From Cellulomonas sp. RIT-PI-Y (GTDB taxonomy: Bacteria; Actinomycetota; Actinomycetes; Actinomycetales; Cellulomonadaceae), in NCBI RefSeq assembly GCF_025642745.1, contig NZ_JANZKP010000018.1:1-61884 (forward strand): a stretch of DNA of 61,884 nucleotides, given 5' to 3'. Made by a program: the position numbers and the translations under genes. The first letter of the stretch is position 1. Each line of letters starts with the position of its first letter. Under the pieces are notes generated by a model. That model had not been told where the DNA came from and did not search any database. It saw only the letters and a program-made list of their open reading frames with translations. Below are positions 7,219 to 16,476 of the stretch, in pieces.

Positions 7219-9465
7219 GTGAATTCCATCGACAAGCAGCTGCGCGCCGAGCAGGACGTGGTGGACGGGCTCTACCGCCGGCTCGACGAGCTGCGCGGCC
7301 AGACCCGGGGACGGCTGGCCCAGGTGCGCCAGGCCGGCCCCTCGGGGTCACCGCAGAACCGCTCGGAGCGGGACGCCTTCGCCACCCTGTACGAGGACCG
7401 GGTGGCCCGGCTGGAGGCGGTCGAGGACCGACTGGCCTTCGGCCGGCTGGACCTGGTCGACGGCGAGCGCCGGTACATCGGCCGGATCGGCCTGAACGAC
7501 GAGGATCACGCCCCGCTGCTCACCGACTGGCGGGCCCCCGCCGCCCAGGCCTTCTACCGCGCGACCGCCGCGCACCCGGACGGCGTGGTGCTGCGCCGGC
7601 ACCTGGTCACCCGCGGCCGGTCGGTCACCGGCCTCGAGGACGAGCTGCTCGACCTGTCCGCCGTGGGCGAGGGCGAGGACCAGCAGCTGTCCGGCGAGGG
7701 CGCGCTGCTGGCCGCGCTCGCCGCTCGGCGCACCGGCCGGATGGGCGACATCGTGGCCACCATCCAGGCCGAGCAGGACGCGGTGATCCGCTCCGCGCTG
7801 CAGGGCGCCCTGGTGGTCCAGGGCGGGCCCGGCACCGGCAAGACCGCCGTGGCGCTGCACCGCGCCGCCTACCTGCTCTACAACCACCGCCGCGTGCTGG
7901 AGCGCTCCGGGGTGCTGCTGGTCGGCCCGAGCCGGACCTTCTTGCGCTATATCGACCAGGTGCTGCCGTCCCTGGGCGAGACCGGCGTGGTGTCGACCAC
8001 CGTCGCCGAGCTGTTCCCCGGCGTGGTCGCGCACGGCGTCGAGGACGACGCCGTCGCGGAGATCAAGGGCCGCGCGGTGTGGCGTGAGGTGATCGAGCGC
8101 GCGGTCACGCAGCGCCAGCGGGTGCCCGCCGAGCCGGTGCGGGTCACCGTCGACGGCCGGACCGTGGTCGTGAAGCCCGGCGACGTGCGCGCTGCGATCC
8201 ACCACGCCCGGCGGGGCCACCGTCCGCACAACCAGGCCCGGGTCACCTTCGTCCGGGACATGCTGGGCCGGCTCGCCGACCAGTACATCGGCCAGCTCGC
8301 GTTCTCGGTGGCGCCGGAGGACCGGGGCGAGATCCTGGAGGAGCTGCGCAGCACCCGGGAGATCCGGATCGCGCTCAACCTGGCCTGGATGCCGCTGACC
8401 GCCCAGGGCCTGGTCGCCGGGCTGTTCGCCAAGCCGCAGCGCCTGGCCGACGCCGCCGCCGGGGTGTTCACCCGGGCGGAGCGCCGCCGTCTGGAGCGCC
8501 CGGCCGACGCGCCCTGGACCCCCGCCGACGTCCCGCTGCTGGACGAGGCCGCCGAGCTGCTCGGCGAGGACGATCAGGCCGCCAAGGCGCAGGCCCGCGC
8601 CGACACCGAGCAGCGGAACCAGGAGCTGGACTACGCCCGCCAGGTGTTGCAGCAGTCCGGCAACGCCCTGGTGTCGGCCGACGTGCTGGCCGACCGGTTC
8701 GCGAGCAGCGGCCCGGTGCTGACCACCGCCGAGCGGGCCGCCGCGGACCGCGCCTGGGCCTACGGGCACGTGGTGGTCGACGAGGCTCAGGAGCTGTCGG
8801 CGATGGCCTGGCGGATGATCCTGCGCCGGGTGCCGACCCGGTCGCTGACCGTGGTGGGCGACGTCGCGCAGACCTCGACCGCCGCGGGCACCCGGGACTG
8901 GGCCGAGGTCTTCGACCGGATCCTGGCCGGGCAGTGGCGGCAGGAGACGCTGACCGTCAACTACCGCACCCCGGCCGGCGTCACCACGGTCGCCGAGTCG
9001 GTGGGCCGGGCCGCCGGACTGCCGCTCACCACCACGGAGGCCGCCCGCGACGTGCCGGACGCCCTGGTCACCGAGCGGGTCGCCGTCGAGGGGCTGGCCG
9101 TGGCCGCCGCACGGTGGGCGGTCACCGAGGTCGGCGCCGTCCGGGACGCCTCCGGTGCGGGCCGGGTCGCCGTGATCGCCGCGCCGGCGATGATCGCGCC
9201 GGTGCGCGCCGCGCTGGTGGACTCCGGACACGGCGCGCTGCTGGGCGGCACCCGGACCGGCGCACCGGATCTGGACGCGCCGGTGACCCCGATGACCGCG
9301 GAGCAGTCCAAGGGGCTGGAGTTCGACGCCGTGGTGCTGATCGAGCCGGCCGCGGTGCTGGACGACGGCGGCCCGGGCGACCTCTACGTGGCGATGACCC
9401 GCCCGACGACCGCGCTGCGGGTGGTGCACCACCGGGACCTGCCGCCCGGGTGGACGTCCATCTGA
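7219..9465 (+). CDS. HelD/UvrD-type ATPase helicase
   Basis: A superfamily 1 helicase-like ATPase of about 748 residues. An N-terminal coiled coil (SIDKQLRAEQDVVDGLYRRL, about 2-21) precedes the Walker A motif GGPGTGKT at about residues 202-209. The Walker B region is VVVDEAQELSAM, and helicase motifs IV-VI occur near the end (MTAEQSKGLEFDAVVL, YVAMTRPT). The arrangement fits actinobacterial HelD proteins, which recycle stalled RNA polymerase and in some cases (HelR) protect it from rifampicin; I infer this role, and a DNA repair helicase is the alternative. GTG at 7219 has GGAG 5 bases upstream; GTG at 7195 is an in-frame alternative. Confidence 0.85.
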   Translation: MNSIDKQLRAEQDVVDGLYRRLDELRGQTRGRLAQVRQAGPSGSPQNRSERDAFATLYEDRVARLEAVEDRLAFGRLDLVDGERRYIGRIGLNDEDHAPLLTDWRAPAAQAFYRATAAHPDGVVLRRHLVTRGRSVTGLEDELLDLSAVGEGEDQQLSGEGALLAALAARRTGRMGDIVATIQAEQDAVIRSALQGALVVQGGPGTGKTAVALHRAAYLLYNHRRVLERSGVLLVGPSRTFLRYIDQVLPSLGETGVVSTTVAELFPGVVAHGVEDDAVAEIKGRAVWREVIERAVTQRQRVPAEPVRVTVDGRTVVVKPGDVRAAIHHARRGHRPHNQARVTFVRDMLGRLADQYIGQLAFSVAPEDRGEILEELRSTREIRIALNLAWMPLTAQGLVAGLFAKPQRLADAAAGVFTRAERRRLERPADAPWTPADVPLLDEAAELLGEDDQAAKAQARADTEQRNQELDYARQVLQQSGNALVSADVLADRFASSGPVLTTAERAAADRAWAYGHVVVDEAQELSAMAWRMILRRVPTRSLTVVGDVAQTSTAAGTRDWAEVFDRILAGQWRQETLTVNYRTPAGVTTVAESVGRAAGLPLTTTEAARDVPDALVTERVAVEGLAVAAARWAVTEVGAVRDASGAGRVAVIAAPAMIAPVRAALVDSGHGALLGGTRTGAPDLDAPVTPMTAEQSKGLEFDAVVLIEPAAVLDDGGPGDLYVAMTRPTTALRVVHHRDLPPGWTSI

Positions 9466-9510
9466 CGGAACCGGTTTGGCCGATCCGCCCGGTCGGCGCA
9501 CCATGGGCCC

Positions 9511-10707
9511 GTGCTGCGCGCCCTGTTGCTGGAGAATCTGCACCCCCAGGCCACGACCATCCTGGAGGCGGCCGGATACGAGGTCTCGACCCGATCCGGT
9601 GCCCTGGACGAGTCCGAGCTGGCCGAGGCCCTGCAGGGGGTGCACCTGCTCGGGATCCGGTCCAAGACCCAGGTCACCGAGTCCGTGCTGGCCGCCGCCA
9701 CGGATCTGGTCGCGGTCGGCGCCTACTGCATCGGCACCAACCAGATCGACCTGGCGGCCGCGGCCTCCCGGGGTGTGGCGGTGTTCAACGCGCCGTTCTC
9801 CAACACCCGCTCGGTGGTCGAGATCGCGCTGGCCGACATCATCGCGCTGACCCGGCGGCTGACCGTGCTGGACCGGTCCATGCACGACGGCGTCTGGAAC
9901 AAGTCCGCGGACGGCTCGCACGAGGTGCGCGGTCGCACCCTCGGCATCGTGGGTTACGGCAACATCGGCACCCAGCTGTCGGTGCTGGCCGAGAACCTCG
10001 GGATGTCGGTGATCTTCTACGACACCCAGGAGAAGCTCGCGCTGGGCAACGCCCGGCGAGCCGAGACCCTGGACGAGCTGCTGGACGTGGCCGACGTGGT
10101 CACCCTGCACGTGGACGGCCGGAGCGGCAACGCGGGCATGTTCGGCGCGAAGCAGTTCGCCCGGATGCGCCAGGGGTCGATCTTCCTCAACCTGTCCCGG
10201 GGGTTCGTGGTCGACTACGCCGCGCTGCGCGACTCGGTGCTGGCGGGTCAGGTCGCGGGTGCGGCCGTCGACGTCTTCCCCGAGGAGCCCAAGCGCAAGG
10301 GCGACCCCTTCGAGTCCGAGCTGCGCGGGCTGCCGAACGTGATCCTCACCCCGCACACCGGCGGGTCCACCGAGGAGGCGCAGGAGGCGATCGGGCAGTT
10401 CGTGTCCAACAAGCTGCGCGACTACCTGAACACCGGCACCACCACGCTGTCGGTCAACCTGCCGAACCTGACCCTGGAGCCCCGCCCGGGTGTCCAGCGC
10501 CTGGCGTACCTGCACCGCAACGTGCCGGGTGTGCTGGCCGCGGTCAACCAGACGATGGCGGAGCACGGCGCGAACATCGAGGCCCAGCTGCTGGCCACCC
10601 GCGGCGACGTGGGCTACGTGGTCACCGACGCCGGCTCCGTCGAGCGCGAGGTGGTCGAGGCGCTGCGGGCCCGGCCGGAGAGCATCCGGCTGCGCGTCGT
10701 CTCCTGA
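9511..10707 (+). CDS. serA: D-3-phosphoglycerate dehydrogenase
   Basis: First step of serine synthesis, oxidising 3-phosphoglycerate with NAD. The 398-residue length and domain order match the short E. coli type: substrate-binding halves around a Rossmann domain with GYGNIG at 148-153, catalytic Arg230 (NLSRG), a Glu at 258-259 (DVFPEEP) and His282 (TPHTGG). A C-terminal ACT domain from about 325 suggests feedback inhibition by serine. GTG start, 45 bases after the helicase stop. Confidence 0.95.
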   Translation: MLRALLLENLHPQATTILEAAGYEVSTRSGALDESELAEALQGVHLLGIRSKTQVTESVLAAATDLVAVGAYCIGTNQIDLAAAASRGVAVFNAPFSNTRSVVEIALADIIALTRRLTVLDRSMHDGVWNKSADGSHEVRGRTLGIVGYGNIGTQLSVLAENLGMSVIFYDTQEKLALGNARRAETLDELLDVADVVTLHVDGRSGNAGMFGAKQFARMRQGSIFLNLSRGFVVDYAALRDSVLAGQVAGAAVDVFPEEPKRKGDPFESELRGLPNVILTPHTGGSTEEAQEAIGQFVSNKLRDYLNTGTTTLSVNLPNLTLEPRPGVQRLAYLHRNVPGVLAAVNQTMAEHGANIEAQLLATRGDVGYVVTDAGSVEREVVEALRARPESIRLRVVS

Positions 10708-10728
10708 TCCCGGCTAGCGTCGGGCGGT

Positions 10729-11760
10729 GTGAACCGAGCCGCTGACCGTCTTCCCCTGCGCCGGGCCGGGCGTACCGGCCTCCAGCTGCCCGCGGTGACG
10801 CTGGGCCTGTGGCAGAACTTCGGCGATGCCACGCCCTACGCCGATCAGCGTGCGCTGGTGCTGGCCGCCGTCGACGCCGGGGTGGTGCACCTGGACCTGG
10901 CGAACAACTACGGTCCCCCGCCGGGCGCCGCCGAGGAGTCGGTCGGCCGACTGCTGGCCTCGGACCTGCGCCCCTACCGGGACCAGCTGCTGATCGCGAC
11001 CAAGGCCGGCTACCGGCAGTGGCCCGGTCCGTACGGCGAGTTCGGGTCGCGCAAGTACCTGCTGGCGTCCCTGGACCAGTCGTTGCGCCGGCTCGGCACC
11101 GACTACGTGGACGTGTTCTACAGCCACCGCTACGACCCGGACACCCCGCTGGAGGAGACCCTCGGCGCGCTGAAGACGGCCGTGGACTCCGGCCGGGCGC
11201 TGTACGCGGGCATCTCCTCCTACTCGGCCGAGCGCACCGCGGAGGCCCTGGCGGTCGCGGACCGGATCGGTCTCACCCTGAGCCTGCACCAGCCGTCGTA
11301 CTCCCTGCTGAACCGGTGGATCGAGCAGCCGGGTGAGGACGGCCGGTCCTTGCTGGACGTCGTCGGCGAGGCCGGACTCGGCGTGGTGGCGTTCTCCCCG
11401 TTGGCCCAGGGCATGTTGAGCACCAAGTACCTGGACGGGGTACCCGCCGACTCGCGCGCGGCGACCGGCAGCTCGCTGCGCTCGGAGTACCTCACCGAGG
11501 AGAACCTCGCGCACATCCGCGCGTTGAACGAGATCGCGGGTGATCTGGGCGTCTCACTCCCCCAGCTCGCCATCGCCTGGGTGTTGCGCGATCAGCGGAT
11601 CAGCTCGGTGACCCTCGGTGCCCGCACGCCGGAGCAGCTCCGGGAGAACCTGGCGTCGACGCAGGTCAGCGAGTTGTCCGAGGACGACCTGGCCCGGATC
11701 GATCAGCACGCCGTGGACGCCGGGATCAACCTGTGGGGCTCCCGATCCAGCGATCTCTAG
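10729..11760 (+). CDS. Aldo/keto reductase, YghZ-like
   Basis: A 343-residue NADPH-dependent aldo/keto reductase with the barrel catalytic tetrad visible as Asp56, Tyr61 (LDLANNYGPPPG), Lys92 (IATKAG) and His133 (YSHRYD). The GPPPGAAEESVGRLL and QPSYSLLNRWIE blocks are those of the YghZ/L-glyceraldehyde-3-phosphate reductase branch, which detoxifies L-GAP and methylglyoxal in E. coli. The substrate here is inferred. GTG start 21 bases beyond serA, so the pair may be co-transcribed. Confidence 0.93.
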   Translation: MNRAADRLPLRRAGRTGLQLPAVTLGLWQNFGDATPYADQRALVLAAVDAGVVHLDLANNYGPPPGAAEESVGRLLASDLRPYRDQLLIATKAGYRQWPGPYGEFGSRKYLLASLDQSLRRLGTDYVDVFYSHRYDPDTPLEETLGALKTAVDSGRALYAGISSYSAERTAEALAVADRIGLTLSLHQPSYSLLNRWIEQPGEDGRSLLDVVGEAGLGVVAFSPLAQGMLSTKYLDGVPADSRAATGSSLRSEYLTEENLAHIRALNEIAGDLGVSLPQLAIAWVLRDQRISSVTLGARTPEQLRENLASTQVSELSEDDLARIDQHAVDAGINLWGSRSSDL

Positions 11761-11774
11761 GGTAGATACAGGAA

Positions 11775-11794
11775 AACCTACGGTTCCGTAGGTT
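11775..11794. promoter_or_regulatory. Perfect 20-bp palindrome, probable repressor operator
   Basis: AACCTACGG-TT-CCGTAGGTT is a perfect dyad with a 2-bp centre, ending 12 bases before the GTG start of the acyl-CoA ligase. Its A/T-rich flanks contrast with the surrounding G+C-rich DNA and suggest a promoter core. The size and symmetry are like TetR-family operators. No regulator gene is adjacent. Confidence 0.7.
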
Positions 11795-11806
11795 ACTGTT
11801 CGCAGG

Positions 11807-13507
11807 GTGACGACATTCGAGCGCTTCTGGCACCGGTCCTACGCCGACGGCGTGTCCGGTGACATCACGATCCCCGACGAGCCGGTGGGCCTCGCGGTGG
11901 AGCGTGCGGCAGCCGAGTTCCCCGAGCGGATCGCCGTGGACTTCCAGGGCGCCACGCTGACCTACGCGGAGCTCGCGGAGCAGATCGCCCGGGGCGCCAC
12001 CGCGCTGCGCGACCTCGGAGTCGTCGCCGGTGACCGGGTCGCGATCGCCCTGCCGAACTGCACCGCACACGTGATCGCGTTCTACGCCGTGCTGCGCCTG
12101 GGCGCGGTGGTCGTCGAGCACAACCCGACGTACTCCGGCGCGGAGCTCGCGCACCAGCTGTCCGACTCCGGCGCCACGGTCGCCCTGCTCTGGCAGAAGG
12201 CCGTCCCGACCGTGCTGGAGCGCCAGGACGAGACCGACGTCCACACCGTGGTCGCTGTCGACGTCGCCGCGGACCTGCCGCTGGCCAAGCGGATCGCGCT
12301 GCGCCTGCCGGTCAAGAAGGCGCGTGAGACCCGCGCCGCGCTGTGCGGCCCGGTGCCGTCGCACATCCCGAGCTGGCACCGCCTGGTCGCGCGCAGCACC
12401 GCTCTGCCGGCCGACCACCCGTGGCCGACCGCCGACGACGTGGCGCTGCTGCAGTACACCGGCGGCACCACCGGCACCCCGAAGGGCGCGGTGCTCACCC
12501 ACCGCAACCTGGTCTCGAACGCCGCGATGGGCCAGGAGTGGACCCACCACCAGCCCGGTGACGAGACGCTGTACGCGGTGCTGCCGTTCTTCCACGCGTT
12601 CGGTCTCACGCTCTGCCTGACCTACGCGCCGCGGATCGCCGCGACCCTGGTCGCGTTCCCCAAGTTCGATGCCGCCTCCGTGCTGGCCGCCCAGCGCCGC
12701 CGACCCGGCACCTTCCTGCCCGCGGTCCCGCCGATGCTGGACCGGCTGTGCGCGGCGGCGGAGAAGTCCGGCGCCGACCTGACCTCCTTCCGACACGCGA
12801 TCTCCGGCGCGATGGCACTGCCCGCGACCACCGCGACCCGCTGGGAGCGCCTGACCGGCGGACTGGTGATCGAGGGCTACGGCATGACCGAGACCAGCCC
12901 GATCGCACTCGGCAACCCGCTGTCCCCCGACCGGATCCCCGGTGCCCTCGGCCTGCCGTTCCCGAGCACGGACGTCCGGATCGTCAGCCAGGACGACCCC
13001 ACGCAGGAGGTGCCCCCCGGCGAGTCCGGCGAGCTGCTGGTCCGTGGCCCGCAGGTGTTCCAGGGCTACTGGAACCGGCCGGAGGAGACCGCCGGACAGC
13101 TGCTGGCCGACGGCTGGCTGCGCACCGGCGACGTGGTCCGGATGGGCGAGGACGGATTCATCGTCCTGGTCGACCGGATCAAGGAGATGATCGTGACCGG
13201 CGGGTACAAGGTGTACCCCGCCCAGGTCGAGGACCACCTGCGCACCATGCCGGGCGTCCGGGACGTGGCCGTGGTCGGCCTGCCCGGCGGTGACCTGGGC
13301 GAGAAGGTGGTGGCCGCGGTCGTGATGGACGCCGACTGCGCGCAGATCGACCTGCAGGCGGTCCGGGACTGGTGCCAGCAGAAGCTCGCCCGCTACGCGG
13401 TGCCGAAGGACCTGGTGATCCTGCCCGACCTGCCGCGCTCCCAGATCGGGAAGGTCCTGCGCCGGGTGGTCCGGGACAATCTGCTGGCCACGGCCGCCCC
13501 GGCCTGA
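11807..13507 (+). CDS. Long-chain fatty acid--CoA ligase (AMP-forming)
   Basis: A 566-residue adenylating enzyme that activates fatty acids to acyl-CoA. The AMP-binding P-loop YTGGTTGTPKGAVLTH lies at about 218-233, the adenine motif GYGMTETSP near 361, the hinge-region GWLRTGDVV and IKEMIVTGGYKVYP further on, and the catalytic lysine in SQIGKVLRR close to the C-terminus. All core motifs of FadD-type ligases are present. GTG start; the gene is preceded by a strong palindromic operator, so it is likely induced by an effector such as a fatty acyl-CoA, and is ended by a bidirectional hairpin. Confidence 0.95.
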   Translation: MTTFERFWHRSYADGVSGDITIPDEPVGLAVERAAAEFPERIAVDFQGATLTYAELAEQIARGATALRDLGVVAGDRVAIALPNCTAHVIAFYAVLRLGAVVVEHNPTYSGAELAHQLSDSGATVALLWQKAVPTVLERQDETDVHTVVAVDVAADLPLAKRIALRLPVKKARETRAALCGPVPSHIPSWHRLVARSTALPADHPWPTADDVALLQYTGGTTGTPKGAVLTHRNLVSNAAMGQEWTHHQPGDETLYAVLPFFHAFGLTLCLTYAPRIAATLVAFPKFDAASVLAAQRRRPGTFLPAVPPMLDRLCAAAEKSGADLTSFRHAISGAMALPATTATRWERLTGGLVIEGYGMTETSPIALGNPLSPDRIPGALGLPFPSTDVRIVSQDDPTQEVPPGESGELLVRGPQVFQGYWNRPEETAGQLLADGWLRTGDVVRMGEDGFIVLVDRIKEMIVTGGYKVYPAQVEDHLRTMPGVRDVAVVGLPGGDLGEKVVAAVVMDADCAQIDLQAVRDWCQQKLARYAVPKDLVILPDLPRSQIGKVLRRVVRDNLLATAAPA

Positions 13508-13516
13508 CAGACGACA

Positions 13517-13550
13517 GAGCCCGGCCGATCCCCACGGATCGGCCGGGCTC
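13517..13550. terminator. 15-bp bidirectional terminator
   Basis: Perfect 15-bp stem (13517-13531 with 13536-13550) and CCAC loop, in the 56-base gap between the convergent acyl-CoA ligase and S9 peptidase genes. Confidence 0.88.
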
Positions 13551-13563
13551 CCGTGCGTCCGGG

Positions 13564-15555
13564 TCAGACCGGCAGTCGCTCGGCCCACCAGCGCAGCACG
13601 TGGTCGAAGCGCACCTCGCGGTGCTTCGGCCGCCCGGAGCGGGTCAGCTCGTGGCCCTCGCCGGGGAACAGCAGCAGCTCCGCAGGCACGCCCCGCCGCT
13701 TGAGCTCGACGAACCAGCGCTGTCCCTGCTCCACCGGGCACCGCCAGTCCTGCTCCGAGTGGATCACCAGGGTCGGGGTGGTCACCCGGTGGACCTGCGC
13801 CATCGGCGACTGGGCGGCGACCGCGGCCCGGTCGGCGTCGGTGTCGCCGTCTCCCACGTACTCCAGGCCGAAGAACCAGCCGATGTCCGACGACCCGACG
13901 AAGCTCACCGGGTCGAGGAACCCGCGCTCGACGATCGCGGCCCGGAACCGGTCGGTCCGGGTGGTCAGCCACGCGGTCATGTAGCCGCCGTAGGAGCCGC
14001 CCATCACGCCCACCCGTTCGCCGTCCAGCGCCGGGTCGGTCAGGGCGACGTCCAGCAGCGCGAGCACGTCCACCGCGTCCACGGTGCCGAAGGCCTGCCG
14101 GATGCTCCGGCCGTGCGCGCGACCGTAGCCCGCCGCCCCGCGCGGGTTGCCGTAGACCACGGCGTAGCCGGCCTCGGCCAAGGTCTGCACCTCGTCGAAC
14201 AGGCCGACCGTGTACTGCGCGTAGGGACCGCCGTGGATCATCAGGATGGTCGGGTGCGGACCGGAGCCGAACCGCTCCGGGTCCGGGGTGACCAGCCAGC
14301 CGTGCACCGGGTACCCGTCCGGCGCGGTGCCGTTCAGCTCCCGCGGCTCCCGCAGCCGACCGGTCTCCCGCAGCGGGGCCGACCAGTCGGTGAGCCGACG
14401 GCCGATGCCGCTGCTCAGCTCGATCGCGTGCACCTCGCCGCTGGTCAGCGGACCGGCGGCCGAGGTGACCACGGTGCCGCGGGCATACTCGGCGCCGTGG
14501 GCGACCAGCCCGGTCAGCAGGTCGCGGGACGAGCCGTCCCGGCGGAGCTCCCGCAGCCGGACGGTGCCGCGGTCCAGCTCGCCGACCAGCACGCCGTCCT
14601 CGGTGACCGCGAGGGTGCCGGGGTCCAGGTCGACGGCATCGGCGTCGGTCACCCGCTCCGGGGTGCCGACGGCCTCGGGGCCCTGCGCGCCGTCGGTGAG
14701 CGCCAGGTGGAACAGACCGGTCTGCGCCGCCACGAAGTCCCGGCCCGCGGTTCCCATGTCCTGGGCGAGCAGCCACAGACCGCTGCCGTCCGCGGCCTCG
14801 ATCGTCGCCGCCACCGCGAGCGTGCTGCCCCGGTCGGCATCGGTGAGCGGGCGCAGCGCGTGGTCCTGGTCGATCCTGACGTCCACCGCAGACACGTCTG
14901 CACGCAGGTCGTCGTCCGCCCGGGCGTGCCGGGCCGCGACCACGGCCACGTGCGCGGAGTCGGCGAGCCAGGCGATGTGGTCCACCTCGACGCCGGCGGT
15001 GATCTGCCGAGCGACGGGCAGCTCGCCCTCCCCCGGCTGCGCGGGCAACTCGAGCACGAACAGCTGCGGCTTCTTGTCCTGCCGGAAGCCCACGCCGTCG
15101 TTCCGGTAGGTGTACGTGGTGATGTGCCGCGGCGCCTCGGCTGCGGAGTCGCCCTCGGGCAGGTAACGACCCTCCTCCGGCACCCGCGCCACGAAGGCGA
15201 GGCTGCGGCCGTCCGGGGAGAACCGCGGTGAGGAGGCGCCGAGCGGGGCGTCGGTCAGCCGGACCGGCTCACCGCCCTCGGCCTCGACCAGATGGATCTG
15301 CGGGCGCCCCTTGGCCTCGGCGCGCAGGAAGGCGATCCACCGGCCGTCCGGGGAGAACACCGGCGCGGTGTCCCGGTGTCCGCGGGTCAGCGGGGCAGGC
15401 GCGGCGCTGCCGTCGGTGGGCATCCGCCACAACCGGCCGACGTACTCGTCGGCGGACAGATCGGGGGCGGTGCGGGCCACCACGGCCCACCGCCCGTCGG
15501 GGCTGAGCGCCGGAGCGCCCGGGGTGTGCAGGAGGGAGAGGTCAGCAGGAATCAC
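13564..15555 (-). CDS. S9 family serine peptidase (acylaminoacyl/dipeptidyl peptidase type)
   Basis: A 663-residue prolyl-oligopeptidase-family enzyme without signal peptide. The N-terminal ~390 residues form a beta-propeller with repeated SPDGRW blades (WAVVARTAPD, FSPDGRWIAFLR, FSPDGRSLAFVA). The C-terminal alpha/beta hydrolase has the oxyanion region HGGPYAQY, nucleophile GGSYGGYM (Ser near 520), Asp in HSEQDWRCP (near 600) and His in GEGHELT (near 633). It probably trims peptides in the cytosol. The only in-frame start near the family beginning is GTG at 15555; nrdR ends 43 bases upstream. Confidence 0.93.
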   Translation of the reverse strand: MIPADLSLLHTPGAPALSPDGRWAVVARTAPDLSADEYVGRLWRMPTDGSAAPAPLTRGHRDTAPVFSPDGRWIAFLRAEAKGRPQIHLVEAEGGEPVRLTDAPLGASSPRFSPDGRSLAFVARVPEEGRYLPEGDSAAEAPRHITTYTYRNDGVGFRQDKKPQLFVLELPAQPGEGELPVARQITAGVEVDHIAWLADSAHVAVVAARHARADDDLRADVSAVDVRIDQDHALRPLTDADRGSTLAVAATIEAADGSGLWLLAQDMGTAGRDFVAAQTGLFHLALTDGAQGPEAVGTPERVTDADAVDLDPGTLAVTEDGVLVGELDRGTVRLRELRRDGSSRDLLTGLVAHGAEYARGTVVTSAAGPLTSGEVHAIELSSGIGRRLTDWSAPLRETGRLREPRELNGTAPDGYPVHGWLVTPDPERFGSGPHPTILMIHGGPYAQYTVGLFDEVQTLAEAGYAVVYGNPRGAAGYGRAHGRSIRQAFGTVDAVDVLALLDVALTDPALDGERVGVMGGSYGGYMTAWLTTRTDRFRAAIVERGFLDPVSFVGSSDIGWFFGLEYVGDGDTDADRAAVAAQSPMAQVHRVTTPTLVIHSEQDWRCPVEQGQRWFVELKRRGVPAELLLFPGEGHELTRSGRPKHREVRFDHVLRWWAERLPV

Positions 15556-15598
15556 GTGACCGACCGTAGTACCCCCCGGGGACGGGTGGGGATCGGGG

Positions 15599-16111
15599 TC
15601 AGTCGGCGGGGGTGTCCTCGGGCTGCGGCTGGTCGGCGCCGGCGGCGCGACGAGCCTCGGCCTCTTCGTTCTCGGCCCGCAGGGCGGTGATCGCGGCCTC
15701 GAAGTCCTCCAACGAGTTGTACGCCTGGTACACGCTCGCGAAGCGCAGGTAGGCCACCTCGTCCAGTTCGCGCAGCGGCCCGAGGATGGCGAGGCCGATC
15801 TCGTAGGCGTCCAGCTCGGCGGAACCGGAGGCGCGCAGCGTCTCCTCCACCCTCTGGGCCAGGACGGCCAGGTCGTCGTCCGAGACCGGTCGGCCCTGGC
15901 ACGCCTTCCGGACGCCGCCCACGATCTTCTCGCGACTGAACGGCTCGGTGGCACCGGAACGCTTGACCACGGAGAGGCTCGCGGTCTCGATGGTGGTGAA
16001 GCGGCGGTTGCACTGCGGGCACTGCCGACGACGACGGATCGACAGACCGTCGTCCGACGTCCGGGAGTCGACCACCCGGGAGTCCGGGTGCCGGCAGAAC
16101 GGACAGTGCAT
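15599..16111 (-). CDS. nrdR: Transcriptional repressor of ribonucleotide reductase genes
   Basis: A 170-residue NrdR: an N-terminal zinc ribbon with Cys3-Cys6 and Cys31-Cys34 (MHCPFC, QCPQC), then an ATP-cone at about 47-137 that senses ATP/dATP. The start [17 protein letters not shown] is the family signature, fixing the ATG at 16111. It represses nrd operons when dATP is high; no nrd gene lies in this window. The C-terminal 30 residues are an acidic, Ala-rich extension. Placement next to lexA matches mycobacteria. Confidence 0.97.
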   Translation of the reverse strand: MHCPFCRHPDSRVVDSRTSDDGLSIRRRRQCPQCNRRFTTIETASLSVVKRSGATEPFSREKIVGGVRKACQGRPVSDDDLAVLAQRVEETLRASGSAELDAYEIGLAILGPLRELDEVAYLRFASVYQAYNSLEDFEAAITALRAENEEAEARRAAGADQPQPEDTPAD

Positions 16112-16476
16112 GGGTGCCTCCTCCTCGCGCCGCCCGCGCGGTTGACCTGCGGGCGGGACCGGGTCACTGTACCGGGCGCGACGGCGACGCCCGATCCGGT
16201 TCCGGCGCCGGACAGACGACGAGGGTGGCCGCGTAGTCGCGGCCACCCTCGTGGGGACGCCCCCGTCCCGTCTCGCCGAGGCGACTCGCCTCGCCTCAGC
16301 GGTGTAGATCACGCGCGACGGCACTGTCACCAGCACCGATGTCACGTCCCTCGTGGCGAGCCCCCCAGCCAGCCGTCGAGGTGAGACCCACAGTAGAGGG
16401 CGTCCTGCGAATTACGCAAGCTCCGACTTTCGTAATCTCACCGTGATCGTCCCGGCGGTCGCCCGGTCGGCCGGAA
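16112..16476. other. nrdR upstream region with hairpin
   Basis: This 365-base gap has no supported gene. It contains the nrdR promoter region, one strong hairpin (16220-16253), and a spaced inverted pair AATTACG (16410-16416) and CGTAAT (16431-16436) in a locally A/T-richer patch. No consensus NrdR box was recognised. Confidence 0.5.
16220..16253. terminator. 15-bp hairpin, probable terminator of LysM gene
   Basis: Perfect 15-bp stem (16220-16234 with 16239-16253), loop TAGT. It lies 224 bases beyond the stop of the minus-strand LysM gene and 109 bases ahead of nrdR, so it most likely separates the two; a leader structure of nrdR is less likely given the distance. Confidence 0.7.

Noticed and set aside
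7348..10566. 1072-residue minus-strand open frame over helD and serA
   Set aside because: It is an antisense shadow of two clearly identified plus-strand genes; its sequence is repetitive and matches no family.
11726..14776. 1016-residue minus-strand frame over the acyl-CoA ligase
   Set aside because: Arg/Gly/Pro-rich antisense product without domain; it also crosses the S9 peptidase in the wrong frame.
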